Positions 19,735 through 28,691 of a DNA stretch of 64,000 nt are shown here, in pieces. The position numbers and the translations under genes are program-made. The stretch is from Hyphomicrobiales bacterium (GTDB lineage: Bacteria; Pseudomonadota; Alphaproteobacteria; Rhizobiales; Rhizobiaceae): the NCBI GenBank assembly GCA_900470195.1, contig UEIJ01000028.1, forward strand, positions 62,001-126,000. The letters are read 5' to 3'. The notes beneath the pieces were generated by a model. The model worked only from the letters and a program-made list of their open reading frames with translations. It did no database searches and was not told the origin of the DNA. How positions within the stretch are numbered: the first letter of the stretch is position 1; each line of letters opens with the position of its first letter.

Positions 19735-20676
19735 ATGAAACCCAGAGATATCGCGACCTATATTTTTCTTGCCGTAGCCTGGGGGCTTTCGTTCCTTGTG
19801 GTCCTGCGGGTAGTCGAAGCTTTCGGCTGGGCTGGCGCGGTGGCCTTCCGCTCCTTTATCGCTGCAGGCACCCTTTTCGCCATAGCGAAGCTCTCGCGAC
19901 GAAAACTCGATTTTCATGCGGGCTGGAAGCCGTTTGCCATTGTCGGCGCAACCACCGTTGCAGGCCAACTCGTCGGCCTCTCCTATGGCACGCCGCTGAT
20001 CGGCACGGCGATGGCTGCGATCTGCGTTGCATCCATTCCGCTTTTCTCAATGGTCATCAGTCAGCTCTGGGGGCTTGAACGCATCACTTCGCGCGGCCTC
20101 GTCGGGCTTCTGCTCGGTGTGACGGGTATCGTGTGCCTCGTCGGCTTCCCCGCGGTTGCGGTTACTCCCGCCTTCGTGATGGGCTGCATCGCCGTCCTGT
20201 TTTCCTGCTTTTCAGCAGCCTTCGGCAGCAATTATGCGAGCCGCAACCTTGCCGGAACCGGATCGTGGGAAACGACCATTGGCGCTTTCGTCTTCGGCGG
20301 CATCTTCACCTTGCCGCTGCTCCTTGCCGTTCCCGTTCCAACCATGCCCGAATTGGGCGATTTCGCCTATCTGCTTATCTCTGCCTGCGTGATGAGCGCC
20401 CTCACCTATGTGCTTTATTTCAGGCTGGTCGGAAATGTCGGACCGACCAAAGCCATCAGCGTTGAATTCGTCGTGACGGTGATCGCGGTTCTGGTTGGCG
20501 CCGTCTTCCTTAAAGAACAGCTTTCCCTGATCCAGTTTGTCGGTGCCGCCATCATTATAAGTGGTTGCGCTCTGGTGCTAAGCTCGCGCCCCGCACTTCC
20601 CCGGGAAACAGAAACCTTTCCTGATCCGGCAAGTACGGTGGCGACAAGCGACGGCCTCAAGTCCGACTCGTTCTGA
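19735..20676 (+). CDS. EamA/DMT-family transporter
   Basis: A 313-residue integral membrane protein with about ten predicted helices in two EamA repeats. The first starts IATYIFLAVAWGLSFLVVLRVV; the second, around residues 145-275, ends with SVEFVVTVIAVLVGAVFLKEQ and IQFVGAAIIISGCALVL, the family's usual closing helix pair. Such proteins export amino acids, nucleobases or other metabolites across the inner membrane. The substrate is unknown. The C-terminal 30 residues are polar and cytoplasmic. It ends before the hairpin at 20699. Confidence 0.85.
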   Translation: MKPRDIATYIFLAVAWGLSFLVVLRVVEAFGWAGAVAFRSFIAAGTLFAIAKLSRRKLDFHAGWKPFAIVGATTVAGQLVGLSYGTPLIGTAMAAICVASIPLFSMVISQLWGLERITSRGLVGLLLGVTGIVCLVGFPAVAVTPAFVMGCIAVLFSCFSAAFGSNYASRNLAGTGSWETTIGAFVFGGIFTLPLLLAVPVPTMPELGDFAYLLISACVMSALTYVLYFRLVGNVGPTKAISVEFVVTVIAVLVGAVFLKEQLSLIQFVGAAIIISGCALVLSSRPALPRETETFPDPASTVATSDGLKSDSF

Positions 20677-20698
20677 TTTCGCATTCAGCCAAATGTTA

Positions 20699-20725
20699 AA
20701 GGCTCGGCTTCCAAAGCCGGGCTTT
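20699..20725 (+). terminator. Terminator after the DMT transporter gene
   Basis: AAGGCTCGGCTT pairs, with one G-U and one mismatch, with AAGCCGGGCTTT around CCA, ending in a short T-run. It separates the transporter from the preT promoter region. Confidence 0.6.
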
Positions 20726-20753
20726 CGCTATGAGCGAATTTCATTCCCATAAA

Positions 20754-20785
20754 TTGACCAGATGATAAAAAATTTGACCTTCCGT
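20754..20785 (+). promoter_or_regulatory. Candidate RutR boxes in the preTA promoter region
   Basis: TTGACCA-GA-TGATAAA (20754-20769) matches the RutR consensus TTGACCA-NN-TGGTCAA at all seven left-arm positions and five of seven right-arm positions. A second half-site, TTGACCT, starts at 20774. The site is about 140 bp before preT. The rutR gene is 18 kb away in this window, and its own promoter has a near-perfect box. Confidence 0.5.
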
Positions 20786-20907
20786 AAAAATCTGTCATCC
20801 TGTCAGTAACGGGCATCATGCGGCAGCAAAGATCGCAGCCCGGTACATAGTGGCGGCGCGCAAAGGGAACCCGCGCCGAAACCAAGCAAAAATGGGAGAT
20901 GCGGTCG

Positions 20908-22407
20908 ATGAGATCTGCAGAGAATTCACCTATTGATGCAGTCGACAATCCGGGACACGTAAACGGGCCTGACATTCGCGGGGCACGGCTTGAGAAAGCC
21001 GACTATGCGCATGTTTTCGACGACCTGCATCCGCCGCTTACAAAGCATGAAGCTCTGGTCGAGTCCGATCGCTGCTATTTCTGCTATGACGCCCCGTGCA
21101 TGAATGCATGCCCGACGGGCATCGATATTCCGATGTTCATTCGGCAGATCAATGCCGGCAACCCGGTCGGAGCTGCGAAGACGATCCTTTCGGAAAACAT
21201 CCTCGGCGGCATGTGCGCTCGTGTTTGTCCCACCGAGACACTCTGTGAAGAAGTGTGCGTTCGTGAGGTTTCAGAAGGCAAACCGGTGAAGATCGGTGAA
21301 TTGCAGCGCTATGCCACCGACGTATTGATGGAAACGGGCAATCATCCATTCAAACGCTCCCCTGAAACCGGCAAGCACATTGCCGTGGTTGGCGGAGGTC
21401 CGGCGGGTATCTCCGCTGCCCATCGTCTTGCGATGCACGGCCACCGCGTGACGATTTTTGAAGCCCGCGCCAAGGGTGGCGGCCTCAATGAATACGGGAT
21501 TGCCGCCTATAAAACGGTCAACAATTTCGCGCAGCGTGAACTCGAATTCGTGCTCAAGATCGGCGCGATCCATATCGAGTACAATCAGACGCTTGGTCAG
21601 GACATCACCATTGAGGCGCTGAAAGCCGGCTATGATGCAGTCTTCCTCGGCATGGGTATGCCGGGTGTAAACGATCTGGGTCTTGCTGGCGAAGACGCGC
21701 CAAACGTTCTTGATGCGGTCGATTACATCGCCAATCTGCGGCAGGCCAAAGACCTTTCATCCTTGCCTGTTGGCCGCAACGTGGTGGTCATCGGCGGCGG
21801 GATGACAGCGGTGGACGTCGCCATCCAGACCAAGAAGCTCGGCGCTGAAAACGTCACCATAGTCTATCGCCGCGGGCAGGAAAATATGAATGCCAGCGCC
21901 TATGAGCAGGAACTGGCGCAGATTCATGGCGTGGTCATCCGCCACTGGCTGCAGCCGCACGCGCTTGAACGGAACGAAGACGGCACTGTCAACGCCGTGG
22001 TCTTTGAATATACCGCTATCGAAGACGGAAAGCTTTCCGGCACCGGGGAATATCTCACTCTTGAAGCCGATCAGGTCTTCAAGGCTATCGGCCAGAAGTT
22101 TGAACCGGAACCGCTGGCGGGTTCAGGCATCGGCCTGTCCAAAGGACGCATCAGCGTCGATGATGAACGCCGGACATCGGTGGAAGGCATATGGGCAGGC
22201 GGTGATTGCGTCGCAGGCGGCAAGGATCTGACCGTTGCATCGGTGGAAGATGGCAAGGTTGCCGCTGAATCGATCCATGCAACACTGATCAAACGTCCCC
22301 AGGCAATCGAAGGTTTTGCCGATGCAGTGCTTTCAGGGGGCGCGCTCCATGCCCCGGCATCGGCTTTGCGGGACCGCGGCGTTCATCTGGGCCAGGAACA
22401 GGGCTGA
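20908..22407 (+). CDS. preT: NAD-dependent dihydropyrimidine dehydrogenase, PreT (flavoprotein) subunit
   Basis: The 499-residue protein has the N-terminal iron-sulfur domain of the glutamate synthase small-subunit/DPD family, with the cysteine groups CYFCYDAPCMNACP and CARVCPTETLCEEVC, then an FAD-binding VVGGGPAGISAAH and an NAD-binding VVIGGGMTAVDVA. It feeds electrons from NADH to PreA for reduction of uracil or thymine to the 5,6-dihydropyrimidine. The start at 20908 is preferred over ATG 20899 because GGGAG (20894-20898) abuts the earlier codon but is 9 bp from the later one. The preA start follows after 11 bp, so the two form an operon. Confidence 0.93.
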   Translation: MRSAENSPIDAVDNPGHVNGPDIRGARLEKADYAHVFDDLHPPLTKHEALVESDRCYFCYDAPCMNACPTGIDIPMFIRQINAGNPVGAAKTILSENILGGMCARVCPTETLCEEVCVREVSEGKPVKIGELQRYATDVLMETGNHPFKRSPETGKHIAVVGGGPAGISAAHRLAMHGHRVTIFEARAKGGGLNEYGIAAYKTVNNFAQRELEFVLKIGAIHIEYNQTLGQDITIEALKAGYDAVFLGMGMPGVNDLGLAGEDAPNVLDAVDYIANLRQAKDLSSLPVGRNVVVIGGGMTAVDVAIQTKKLGAENVTIVYRRGQENMNASAYEQELAQIHGVVIRHWLQPHALERNEDGTVNAVVFEYTAIEDGKLSGTGEYLTLEADQVFKAIGQKFEPEPLAGSGIGLSKGRISVDDERRTSVEGIWAGGDCVAGGKDLTVASVEDGKVAAESIHATLIKRPQAIEGFADAVLSGGALHAPASALRDRGVHLGQEQG

Positions 22408-22418
22408 GGAGTTAGAAA

Positions 22419-23729
22419 ATGGCTGATCTTTCAACGAATTTCCTCGGCATCAAGTCTCCCAATCCGTTCTGGCTGGCTTCGGCTCCGCCGACCGACAAGG
22501 CCTACAATGTCGAGCGTGCTTTCAAGGCTGGCTGGGGCGGCGTGGTCTGGAAGACGCTTGGCGCGGAAGGCCCGCCGGTCGTCAATGTCAACGGTCCGCG
22601 CTATGGCGCGATCCATGGTGCCGACCGCCGCCTGCTCGGTCTCAACAATATCGAGCTGATCACCGACCGCCCGCTCGAAGTGAACCTGCGTGAAATGAAA
22701 GAAGTGAAAATGCGCTGGCCTGACCGCGCATTGATCGCTTCCATCATGGTGCCATGCGAGGAAGAAGCATGGAAGGCCATACTGCCGCTGGTCGAAGAAA
22801 CCGGCGCAGACGGCATCGAACTGAACTTCGGCTGCCCGCACGGCATGAGCGAACGCGGCATGGGCGCGGCTGTCGGTCAGGTGCCGGAATATGTCGCCAT
22901 GGTCGTCAAGTGGTGCAAGCAATATAGCCGGATGCCGGTGATCACCAAGCTGACGCCGAACATCACCGATATCCGCAAGCCGGCTCGCGGCGCACATGCG
23001 GCGGGGACCGATGCCGTATCCCTGATCAACACGATCAATTCCATCGTGTCGGTCGACCTCGACAGCATGTCGCCGGTCCCGTCGATTGACGGTCGCGGCA
23101 GCCACGGCGGCTATTGCGGGCCTGCAGTCAAACCGATTGCGCTCAATATGGTGGCGGAAATTGCACGCGATCCTGAAACGCGCGGCCTGCCGATTTCAGG
23201 GATTGGCGGCATCACCACATGGCGCGACGCGGCAGAGTTTATCGCGCTTGGCTGCGGCACGGTGCAGGTCTGCACGGCGGCGATGACCTATGGCTTCAAG
23301 GTCGTTCAGGAAATGATCGACGGTCTTTCCGACTGGATGGACAGCAAGGGTTATCAGACGCTGGATGATTTCCGCGGCATGGCTGTGGGCCATGTCAGCG
23401 ACTGGCAATATCTCAACCTCAATTACGTCACCAAGGCCCGCATCAATCAGGATCTCTGCATCAAATGTGGTCGTTGCCATATTGCCTGCGAAGACACCTC
23501 GCATCAGGCGATCACCAATCTGGTGAACGGCGCGCGCCACTTCGAGGTGATCGATGAGGAATGCGTGGGCTGCAATCTTTGCGTCAATGTCTGCCCGGTC
23601 GAGGACTGCATCACGATGGAGCAGATTGGCGGTTTCGATCCGCGCACCAAGGAACCGATTCCGGCGCATTATGCCAACTGGACGACCCATCCGAACAATC
23701 CGATGGCCGTCAAGGAAGCGGCGGAATAA
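22419..23729 (+). CDS. preA: NAD-dependent dihydropyrimidine dehydrogenase, PreA (catalytic) subunit
   Basis: A 436-residue enzyme. The FMN-binding TIM barrel of the dihydroorotate dehydrogenase type (about 1-320) includes NFGCPHGMSERGMG and ITKLTPNITDI. The C-terminal ferredoxin domain has two [4Fe-4S] motifs, CIKCGRCHIACEDTSHQ and CVGCNLCVNVCPVEDC. With PreT it catalyses the first step of reductive pyrimidine degradation in the cytoplasm. The next two enzymes, HydA and HyuC, are encoded about 16 kb downstream in a separate operon. The gene ends at a strong terminator shared with the convergent sugar-transport operon. Confidence 0.94.
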   Translation: MADLSTNFLGIKSPNPFWLASAPPTDKAYNVERAFKAGWGGVVWKTLGAEGPPVVNVNGPRYGAIHGADRRLLGLNNIELITDRPLEVNLREMKEVKMRWPDRALIASIMVPCEEEAWKAILPLVEETGADGIELNFGCPHGMSERGMGAAVGQVPEYVAMVVKWCKQYSRMPVITKLTPNITDIRKPARGAHAAGTDAVSLINTINSIVSVDLDSMSPVPSIDGRGSHGGYCGPAVKPIALNMVAEIARDPETRGLPISGIGGITTWRDAAEFIALGCGTVQVCTAAMTYGFKVVQEMIDGLSDWMDSKGYQTLDDFRGMAVGHVSDWQYLNLNYVTKARINQDLCIKCGRCHIACEDTSHQAITNLVNGARHFEVIDEECVGCNLCVNVCPVEDCITMEQIGGFDPRTKEPIPAHYANWTTHPNNPMAVKEAAE

Positions 23730-23732
23730 AAC

Positions 23733-23761
23733 AAAACGCCGGGCAATGCCCGGCGTTTTTT
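23733..23761. terminator. Bidirectional terminator between preA and the sugar ABC operon
   Basis: AAAACGCCGGGC and GCCCGGCGTTTT form a 12-bp stem around AAT, with A- and T-tracts outside. It lies between the convergent preA and ATPase stops, so it can end both operons. Confidence 0.9.
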
Positions 23762-24818
23762 ATGCGCTGATGCGTTTACCCTTTTCCGGCTCGAACACAT
23801 GGCTTGTCGCCGGATCGACCGCAATCGACAGCACATCACCTGGACGCACGGTCAAACGCTCGCGGAAGAGGCAGGTGATCGGTTGATCGCCAAGTTTGCC
23901 CATGACCATGATTTCCGAACCGGTCGGCTCCACAATTTCAGCCGTGACCGGAATGCCGCCTTCGGCGATTTTCAGATGTTCCGGGCGTACGCCGTAAATG
24001 GCCCCACCGGATGCGCTGGAATAAGTGCCCTGCGGCAGCGGCAAGCGGAAACCGCCATCGGCCACGAAAGCGCCTTCCTCGACCTTGCCATTGATGAAAT
24101 TCATCGAAGGCGAACCGATAAAGCCCGCGACGAACATATTGGCCGGGTGGTCATAGAGATCGAGCGGCGCGCCGATCTGCTCCACCAACCCATCGCGCAT
24201 GACGACGATCTTGTCGGCCATGGTCATGGCTTCGATCTGGTCGTGGGTGACATAGATGGTGGTGGTTTTCAGACGCTGATGCAGCCCCTTGATCTCGCTG
24301 CGCATCTGCACGCGCAGCTTGGCGTCGAGATTGGACAAAGGCTCATCGAACAGGAAAACCTGCGGATCGCGCACGATGGCGCGACCCATGGCGACGCGCT
24401 GGCGCTGGCCGCCGGAAAGCTGGCGCGGATAGCGGTCGAGCAGCTTGTTCAGGCCGAGAATTTCGGCGGCACGCGCAACGCGGCTTTCGCGCTCCTGCTT
24501 CGGCGCATTCTTCAGCATCAGCGCGAAGCCCATATTGTCGGCCACCGTCATATGCGGATAGAGCGCATAGTTCTGGAATACCATGGCGATGTCGCGCTCC
24601 TTGGCGCGCAGGTCATTGACCACGCGCGGACCGATGGCGATTTCGCCGCCGCTGATGTCCTCAAGCCCGGCAATCATGCGCAGAAGCGTGGACTTGCCGC
24701 AGCCCGACGGGCCCACCAGCACGACGAATTCACCGTCTTCAATATCGACCGACACGCCGTGCAGAACGCCGACATTGCCATATTTCTTGACTGCATTGCG
24801 GATGGATACGGAAGCCAT
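23760..24818 (-). CDS. Sugar ABC transporter ATP-binding protein, UgpC/MalK type (system A)
   Basis: A 352-residue CUT1 ATPase with Walker [10 protein letters not shown] (about 37-45), the Q-loop FQNYALYPHM, signature [15 protein letters not shown], Walker [13 protein letters not shown] and switch His in [14 protein letters not shown]. The C-terminal OB-type domain (about 240-350) is the MalK/UgpC regulatory fold with GVRPEHL. It would energise the two permeases upstream in the operon. UgpC-type ATPases often carry di- or oligosaccharides, polyols or glycerol-phosphate; the substrate here is set by the binding protein. Last gene of the minus-strand operon. Confidence 0.93.
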   Translation of the reverse strand: MASVSIRNAVKKYGNVGVLHGVSVDIEDGEFVVLVGPSGCGKSTLLRMIAGLEDISGGEIAIGPRVVNDLRAKERDIAMVFQNYALYPHMTVADNMGFALMLKNAPKQERESRVARAAEILGLNKLLDRYPRQLSGGQRQRVAMGRAIVRDPQVFLFDEPLSNLDAKLRVQMRSEIKGLHQRLKTTTIYVTHDQIEAMTMADKIVVMRDGLVEQIGAPLDLYDHPANMFVAGFIGSPSMNFINGKVEEGAFVADGGFRLPLPQGTYSSASGGAIYGVRPEHLKIAEGGIPVTAEIVEPTGSEIMVMGKLGDQPITCLFRERLTVRPGDVLSIAVDPATSHVFEPEKGKRISA

Positions 24819-24839
24819 CTTAAACCTCGAACTCTAACA

Positions 24840-25664
24840 TTAACCGCCCTTGACGGCGCCCGCGGTCAGACCGGCGACGATCTGGCGCTGTGCGAAGACG
24901 GTGAGAAGAAGAACCGGCAGCGTGACCACCAGAGCTGCGGCGGCAAGCGGCCCCCAGCTGACCTGCTCGAAGGACAGCATGTTGTAGACCGCGACCGGCA
25001 AGGTGCGTGTCTCGCGGCTTGCGAGCACGATGCCGAAGACGAAATTGTTCCAGGAGAAGATCACAGCCAGGATCAGCGAAACCACGATACCGGGCTTGGC
25101 GATGGGCAGCGCCACTTTCATGAACACCTGCCAGGACGACGCGCCATCGATCATCGCCGCCTCCTCCAGTTCCATCGGGGTCGTCTCGAAATAGCCGATC
25201 ATGATCCAGATGACGATCGGCACGGTGACGACCAGATGGATGATGATCTGCGGCCACAGCGTGCCAAGCAGGCCGAGCGTCTGGAACAGCAAAAACAGCG
25301 GGATCAGATAGGACAGGCCCGGCGTCATGCGCGCAATCATGATGACAATGGCCGATTTATGCGCCTTGAGCCGCGCAATGCCATAGCCCGCAGGCACACC
25401 CACCAGAAGCGCCAGCAGCGTCGCCATGCCGGTGACCAGAATGCTGTTCCAGAAATAGAGCAGGAAATCGTTGGCCTCGAAAATCTGGCTGTAATTCGAC
25501 CAGGCGAACCGTTCGGGGATCAGGATCGGCGGATAGGCGCCATTATCGATTTCATATTTCAGCGAAAGCGACAGCATCCACACGAAAAAGAGAATGGCGG
25601 GCGACACAATGACAAAGACGAGCAGCGCCGTGCCGAGCTTGGAAAGAATGGACTTGCGCACCAT
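24840..25664 (-). CDS. Sugar ABC transporter permease, MalG type (system A)
   Basis: A 274-residue integral membrane protein with six predicted helices. It carries the EAA loop with ELEEAAMIDGASSWQVFMKVALPIAKPG (about 174-201), which couples to the ATPase, and ends in a MalG-like motif, [10 protein letters not shown]. It forms the translocation pore with the permease encoded just upstream. It sits 21 bp before the ATPase gene and 9 bp after the preceding permease. Confidence 0.92.
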   Translation of the reverse strand: MVRKSILSKLGTALLVFVIVSPAILFFVWMLSLSLKYEIDNGAYPPILIPERFAWSNYSQIFEANDFLLYFWNSILVTGMATLLALLVGVPAGYGIARLKAHKSAIVIMIARMTPGLSYLIPLFLLFQTLGLLGTLWPQIIIHLVVTVPIVIWIMIGYFETTPMELEEAAMIDGASSWQVFMKVALPIAKPGIVVSLILAVIFSWNNFVFGIVLASRETRTLPVAVYNMLSFEQVSWGPLAAAALVVTLPVLLLTVFAQRQIVAGLTAGAVKGG

Positions 25665-25673
25665 GGCGGTTCC

Positions 25674-26585
25674 TCAGGCGTTCCATGCCGTCCGCTGGCG
25701 CAGCGCCAGCAGGATCAGCGACATGGCGATGATGACAATGAAGAAGACCACGGCAATCGCCGAAGCATAGCCAATGTCATAATAGGAGAACGCCACATTA
25801 TAGAGATAGATATTGATGGTTTCCGACGCCGTGCCCGGCCCGCCCTGCGTCATCGCATAGATGATGTCGAAGCTTTTCAGCGCATCGATGGAGCGGATAA
25901 TCACGGCCAGCATGATGAAAGGCAGGATCATCGGCAGCGTGATATAGCGGAATTTCTGCCAGCCATTGGCGCCGTCGATTTCAGCGCTTTCAAACGGATC
26001 GCGCGGCATGGAGGCAAGACCGCCCAGCACGATCAGCATGACCAGCGGCGTCCACTGCCATGTCTCGACCGCGACCAGCGACGGAATGACGGTGTTCTGG
26101 TTGAATATCCATTCCTGCGGGCCAATGCCAATGAGCGACAGCAGATAGTTCAGAACACCCAGCTGCGGGTGAAACATCATCGTCCAGACCAGCGCAACCG
26201 CGACGGGCGTTGCCATCATCGGCATGACGAATATGCCGCGCAACAGCCCGCGCATTGGCAGTTTGCTGTCGAAGACCAGGGCCGCGAGCGTGCCCAAAAC
26301 CATGGGCGCGACAACGGAGAGGACGGTATAGACAAGCGTATGCCCCATGGAATCCCAGAAGCGGGCATCGGTCGCCAGGCGCAGATAATTGTCGAAGCCG
26401 ACAAAACTGATGCCTCCGCCAAGCTGCCACTGATTGGCGCTCATCCAGAGTGTGAACAGCCATGGGAAGACGATCACCGCCCCGACGGTGATCAAGGCGG
26501 GAAGCACAAAAGGCCAGTAGCTGGGCCGCAGGCGGCTTTTACCGGCGGCTTCCTTTGTGGTTGCTGTCGGGGCGGCAGATGTCAT
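25674..26585 (-). CDS. Sugar ABC transporter permease, MalF type (system A)
   Basis: A 303-residue permease with a polar N-terminal tail, six membrane helices and the coupling loop PFESAEIDGANGWQKFRYITLPMI (about 200-223). The first helix (WPFVLPALITVGAVIVFPWLF) and the large first periplasmic loop with FVGFDNYLRL are typical CUT1 features. Its ATG overlaps the stop of the binding-protein gene (ATGA at 26582-26585). Confidence 0.92.
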   Translation of the reverse strand: MTSAAPTATTKEAAGKSRLRPSYWPFVLPALITVGAVIVFPWLFTLWMSANQWQLGGGISFVGFDNYLRLATDARFWDSMGHTLVYTVLSVVAPMVLGTLAALVFDSKLPMRGLLRGIFVMPMMATPVAVALVWTMMFHPQLGVLNYLLSLIGIGPQEWIFNQNTVIPSLVAVETWQWTPLVMLIVLGGLASMPRDPFESAEIDGANGWQKFRYITLPMILPFIMLAVIIRSIDALKSFDIIYAMTQGGPGTASETINIYLYNVAFSYYDIGYASAIAVVFFIVIIAMSLILLALRQRTAWNA

Positions 26586-27916
26586 TTTCCTTCGCTCCGT
26601 GCAAGGACCGGACGGAATTCTTCCGTCGCGCGTTTCATTTCGGCTTCAGCTTCCGCACCGCTCAGAAGATTGGTGAGGCCAACGCCCATGATGTCGCGGA
26701 ATTCCGTGACAGGCACGATGACCGGCAGGCAGAGCTGACTGATCGGCGCCGATTTCGACAGGGCTTCCACCCAGCCTTCCGGCATGGTGACGCCCTTGCG
26801 CACTTCCGCATCGTCAATGATCGACTTGCGGAACGGAACGCCGGAGCCGGTTTGCAGCAGGCGCGCGCCCATTTCCTTGGAAATGGCCCACTGGCAATAA
26901 AGGTATGCCGCCTCCTTTTTGGTGGAGGCTTCGGTCACGCCGATGCCGTCGCCGGTCGTGGGTGCCGCCTGCGCCTTCGGGCCAGCGGGCATGACGCCAT
27001 AGCCGACCTTGCCGACCACGCGTGACTTGTTCGGGTCTTCCAGCGGCGGCGCGAAACCGATCCCGTCGAGCCACATGCCCACCTTGCCCTGAAGGAAGCT
27101 CGACTGGCATTCCGCCCAGTTGAAACCCGCAACGCCGGGAGGTGCCGCCTTGGTCATCAGGCGCTGGTAGAGCTTTGCCGCCTCGATGGCTTCCGCCGTG
27201 TCCGTTTTCAGATTGCCCGCCGCATCGACCGATTCCTGACCATAGCCAAGCATGAGGCTGGTCCAGACCGGAACATTGGCGTTCTTCATGCCGCGCGCCA
27301 CGAAACCATAAGTGTTCGTGGACGGATCGGTCAGCGCTTCGGCGGCGGTGACCAGTTCCTCGAAGGTCTTGGGATATTCGATGCCCTTGGCGGCAAAGAG
27401 TTCCTTGTTCCAATAGATGATCCAGTAGTCGACCGAGAAGGGCAGTGCGCCAAAGCGGCCATTGGCGTCCTTGGCGAAGGCAAGACCGGCGCTTGCGAAA
27501 TCGCTTTCGGTGAGGCTTGCATCAGTCAGCGTCGGGTCTTTCAGGAACGGGTTAAGATCGGCAAGCCAGCCGCCCTTTTCAAACTGCCGCTTCTGCACGT
27601 GATAGCTGATATGGATGACGTCGAAGCTCGGACGGCCCGATGTCAGCTCAATCACGGCCTTTTGGCGCTGCTGCTGTTCCGGTGTCTGTTCGGAACGCAC
27701 CTTGATGCCGGTCAGCTCTTCGAATTCCTTCTGGTATTTCTGAAGGATTTCCCCGCGCGGGCTCTTGATGAGATTCACTTCCAGCGTGGTGCCCGCATAT
27801 TTCTTCCAGTCCACGGACGACTGGGCGAAAGACGGGCTGATGCCCGTCATGCCCGAAGCGGCGACCGCCGCCGAGCCCGCCAGAAACTGGCGTCGTGTTG
27901 GACGTAATAGGTTCAT
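26582..27916 (-). CDS. Sugar ABC transporter substrate-binding protein with Tat signal (system A)
   Basis: A 444-residue family-1 solute-binding protein. The N-terminus MNLLRPTRRQFLAGSAA has the twin-arginine pattern T-R-R-x-F-L, so it is probably exported folded through Tat and cleaved near PSFAQS (about residues 27-32). The mature protein has the bilobed fold with FEELTGIKV, FDVIHISYHVQ and LPFSVDYWIIYWNKELF, the usual CUT1 landmarks. It sets the ligand of system A, most likely a sugar or sugar derivative. Tat export of a binding protein is not rare but contrasts with the Sec signal on its system B counterpart at 33992. Confidence 0.9.
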   Translation of the reverse strand: MNLLRPTRRQFLAGSAAVAASGMTGISPSFAQSSVDWKKYAGTTLEVNLIKSPRGEILQKYQKEFEELTGIKVRSEQTPEQQQRQKAVIELTSGRPSFDVIHISYHVQKRQFEKGGWLADLNPFLKDPTLTDASLTESDFASAGLAFAKDANGRFGALPFSVDYWIIYWNKELFAAKGIEYPKTFEELVTAAEALTDPSTNTYGFVARGMKNANVPVWTSLMLGYGQESVDAAGNLKTDTAEAIEAAKLYQRLMTKAAPPGVAGFNWAECQSSFLQGKVGMWLDGIGFAPPLEDPNKSRVVGKVGYGVMPAGPKAQAAPTTGDGIGVTEASTKKEAAYLYCQWAISKEMGARLLQTGSGVPFRKSIIDDAEVRKGVTMPEGWVEALSKSAPISQLCLPVIVPVTEFRDIMGVGLTNLLSGAEAEAEMKRATEEFRPVLARSEGK

Positions 27917-27991
27917 TGCATGCTCCTCCCCTAGGTCTCTTGGCCCAATAATTCCATAGCCCCGGCAACTCCTCTTGCCCGGCTCTGGTTG

Positions 27992-28654
27992 TTAAATCTG
28001 CAAAGCCAGCTTCCGCGCATTGTTGATATGAACGGCGATGGCATCCATGGCGATTTGCGGGTCGCGGGTTTCAATCGCCGAAAGCACCGCCAGATGTTCC
28101 TGCATGACCGGGATAACGCGGCCGGTAATGCGGAAACGTTCCTGGTTGATCAGGCGCATCTTGATGGTGTTGGTCTGATAGGCGCGCCAGATGATTTCAT
28201 TGTCGAGCGAACTGACAATCGTATCGTGCAGACTCCAATCGATGCTCTGCGCCCGTTGCTCAAGTTCCGGGGTTTCGCCCTCCGCCTTTGCGCGCTCAAG
28301 AGTTTCCTCATGTTCCGCACGCAATGACCGCAGCAGTTCGTCCGAAGCAGTCTGGCAGAAAATCGCAACCGACTCTTTTTCGATAAAGAGGCGGAACTGA
28401 AATGCTTCGCGGATCAGATTGAGATCGATATGGGCGATCTGAAGCCCGCGCTGCGGCACGGTCTTTATGAGACCTTCCGCTTCAAGGCGTGGAATCAGTT
28501 CGCGGATCGCGCCTAGCGGCAAGCCCGTCATGGTCACAAGCTGGCGCTGCGAAACGAACTGGCCCGGATGAAAGTCACGCGCCAGCAAATGCTGGGTGAA
28601 GCTCTGATAAGCCTTATCCCGCAGTTTTACCGGTTCGTTGTGATCTTCTGCCAA
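27992..28654 (-). CDS. GntR-family transcriptional regulator (FCD type) of sugar operon A
   Basis: The 220-residue protein has an N-terminal winged helix-turn-helix (about 10-75: LRDKAYQSFTQHLL, GAIRELIPRLEAEGLIKTVPQRGL) and an all-helical FCD effector domain with histidines that could hold a metal (D-x-x-x-H in SIDWSLHDTIV; H in MQEHLAVL and VHINNA). Translation starts at TTG 28654, preceded by AGGGGAA at good spacing; no ATG fits. It is encoded between the dapA-like gene and the transporter, and probably acts at the perfect palindrome TACTAACATGTTAGTA before the dapA-like gene, with a pathway sugar acid as inducer. Confidence 0.87.
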   Translation of the reverse strand: MAEDHNEPVKLRDKAYQSFTQHLLARDFHPGQFVSQRQLVTMTGLPLGAIRELIPRLEAEGLIKTVPQRGLQIAHIDLNLIREAFQFRLFIEKESVAIFCQTASDELLRSLRAEHEETLERAKAEGETPELEQRAQSIDWSLHDTIVSSLDNEIIWRAYQTNTIKMRLINQERFRITGRVIPVMQEHLAVLSAIETRDPQIAMDAIAVHINNARKLALQI

Positions 28655-28691
28655 GGCCGTTCCCCTCTACCCTCCAAGGCTTATGCCGCCT

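Noticed and set aside
23799-26738. 979-codon open frame antisense to the sugar ABC operon
   Set aside because: Spans several well-supported genes on the opposite strand; composition is that of an antisense frame.
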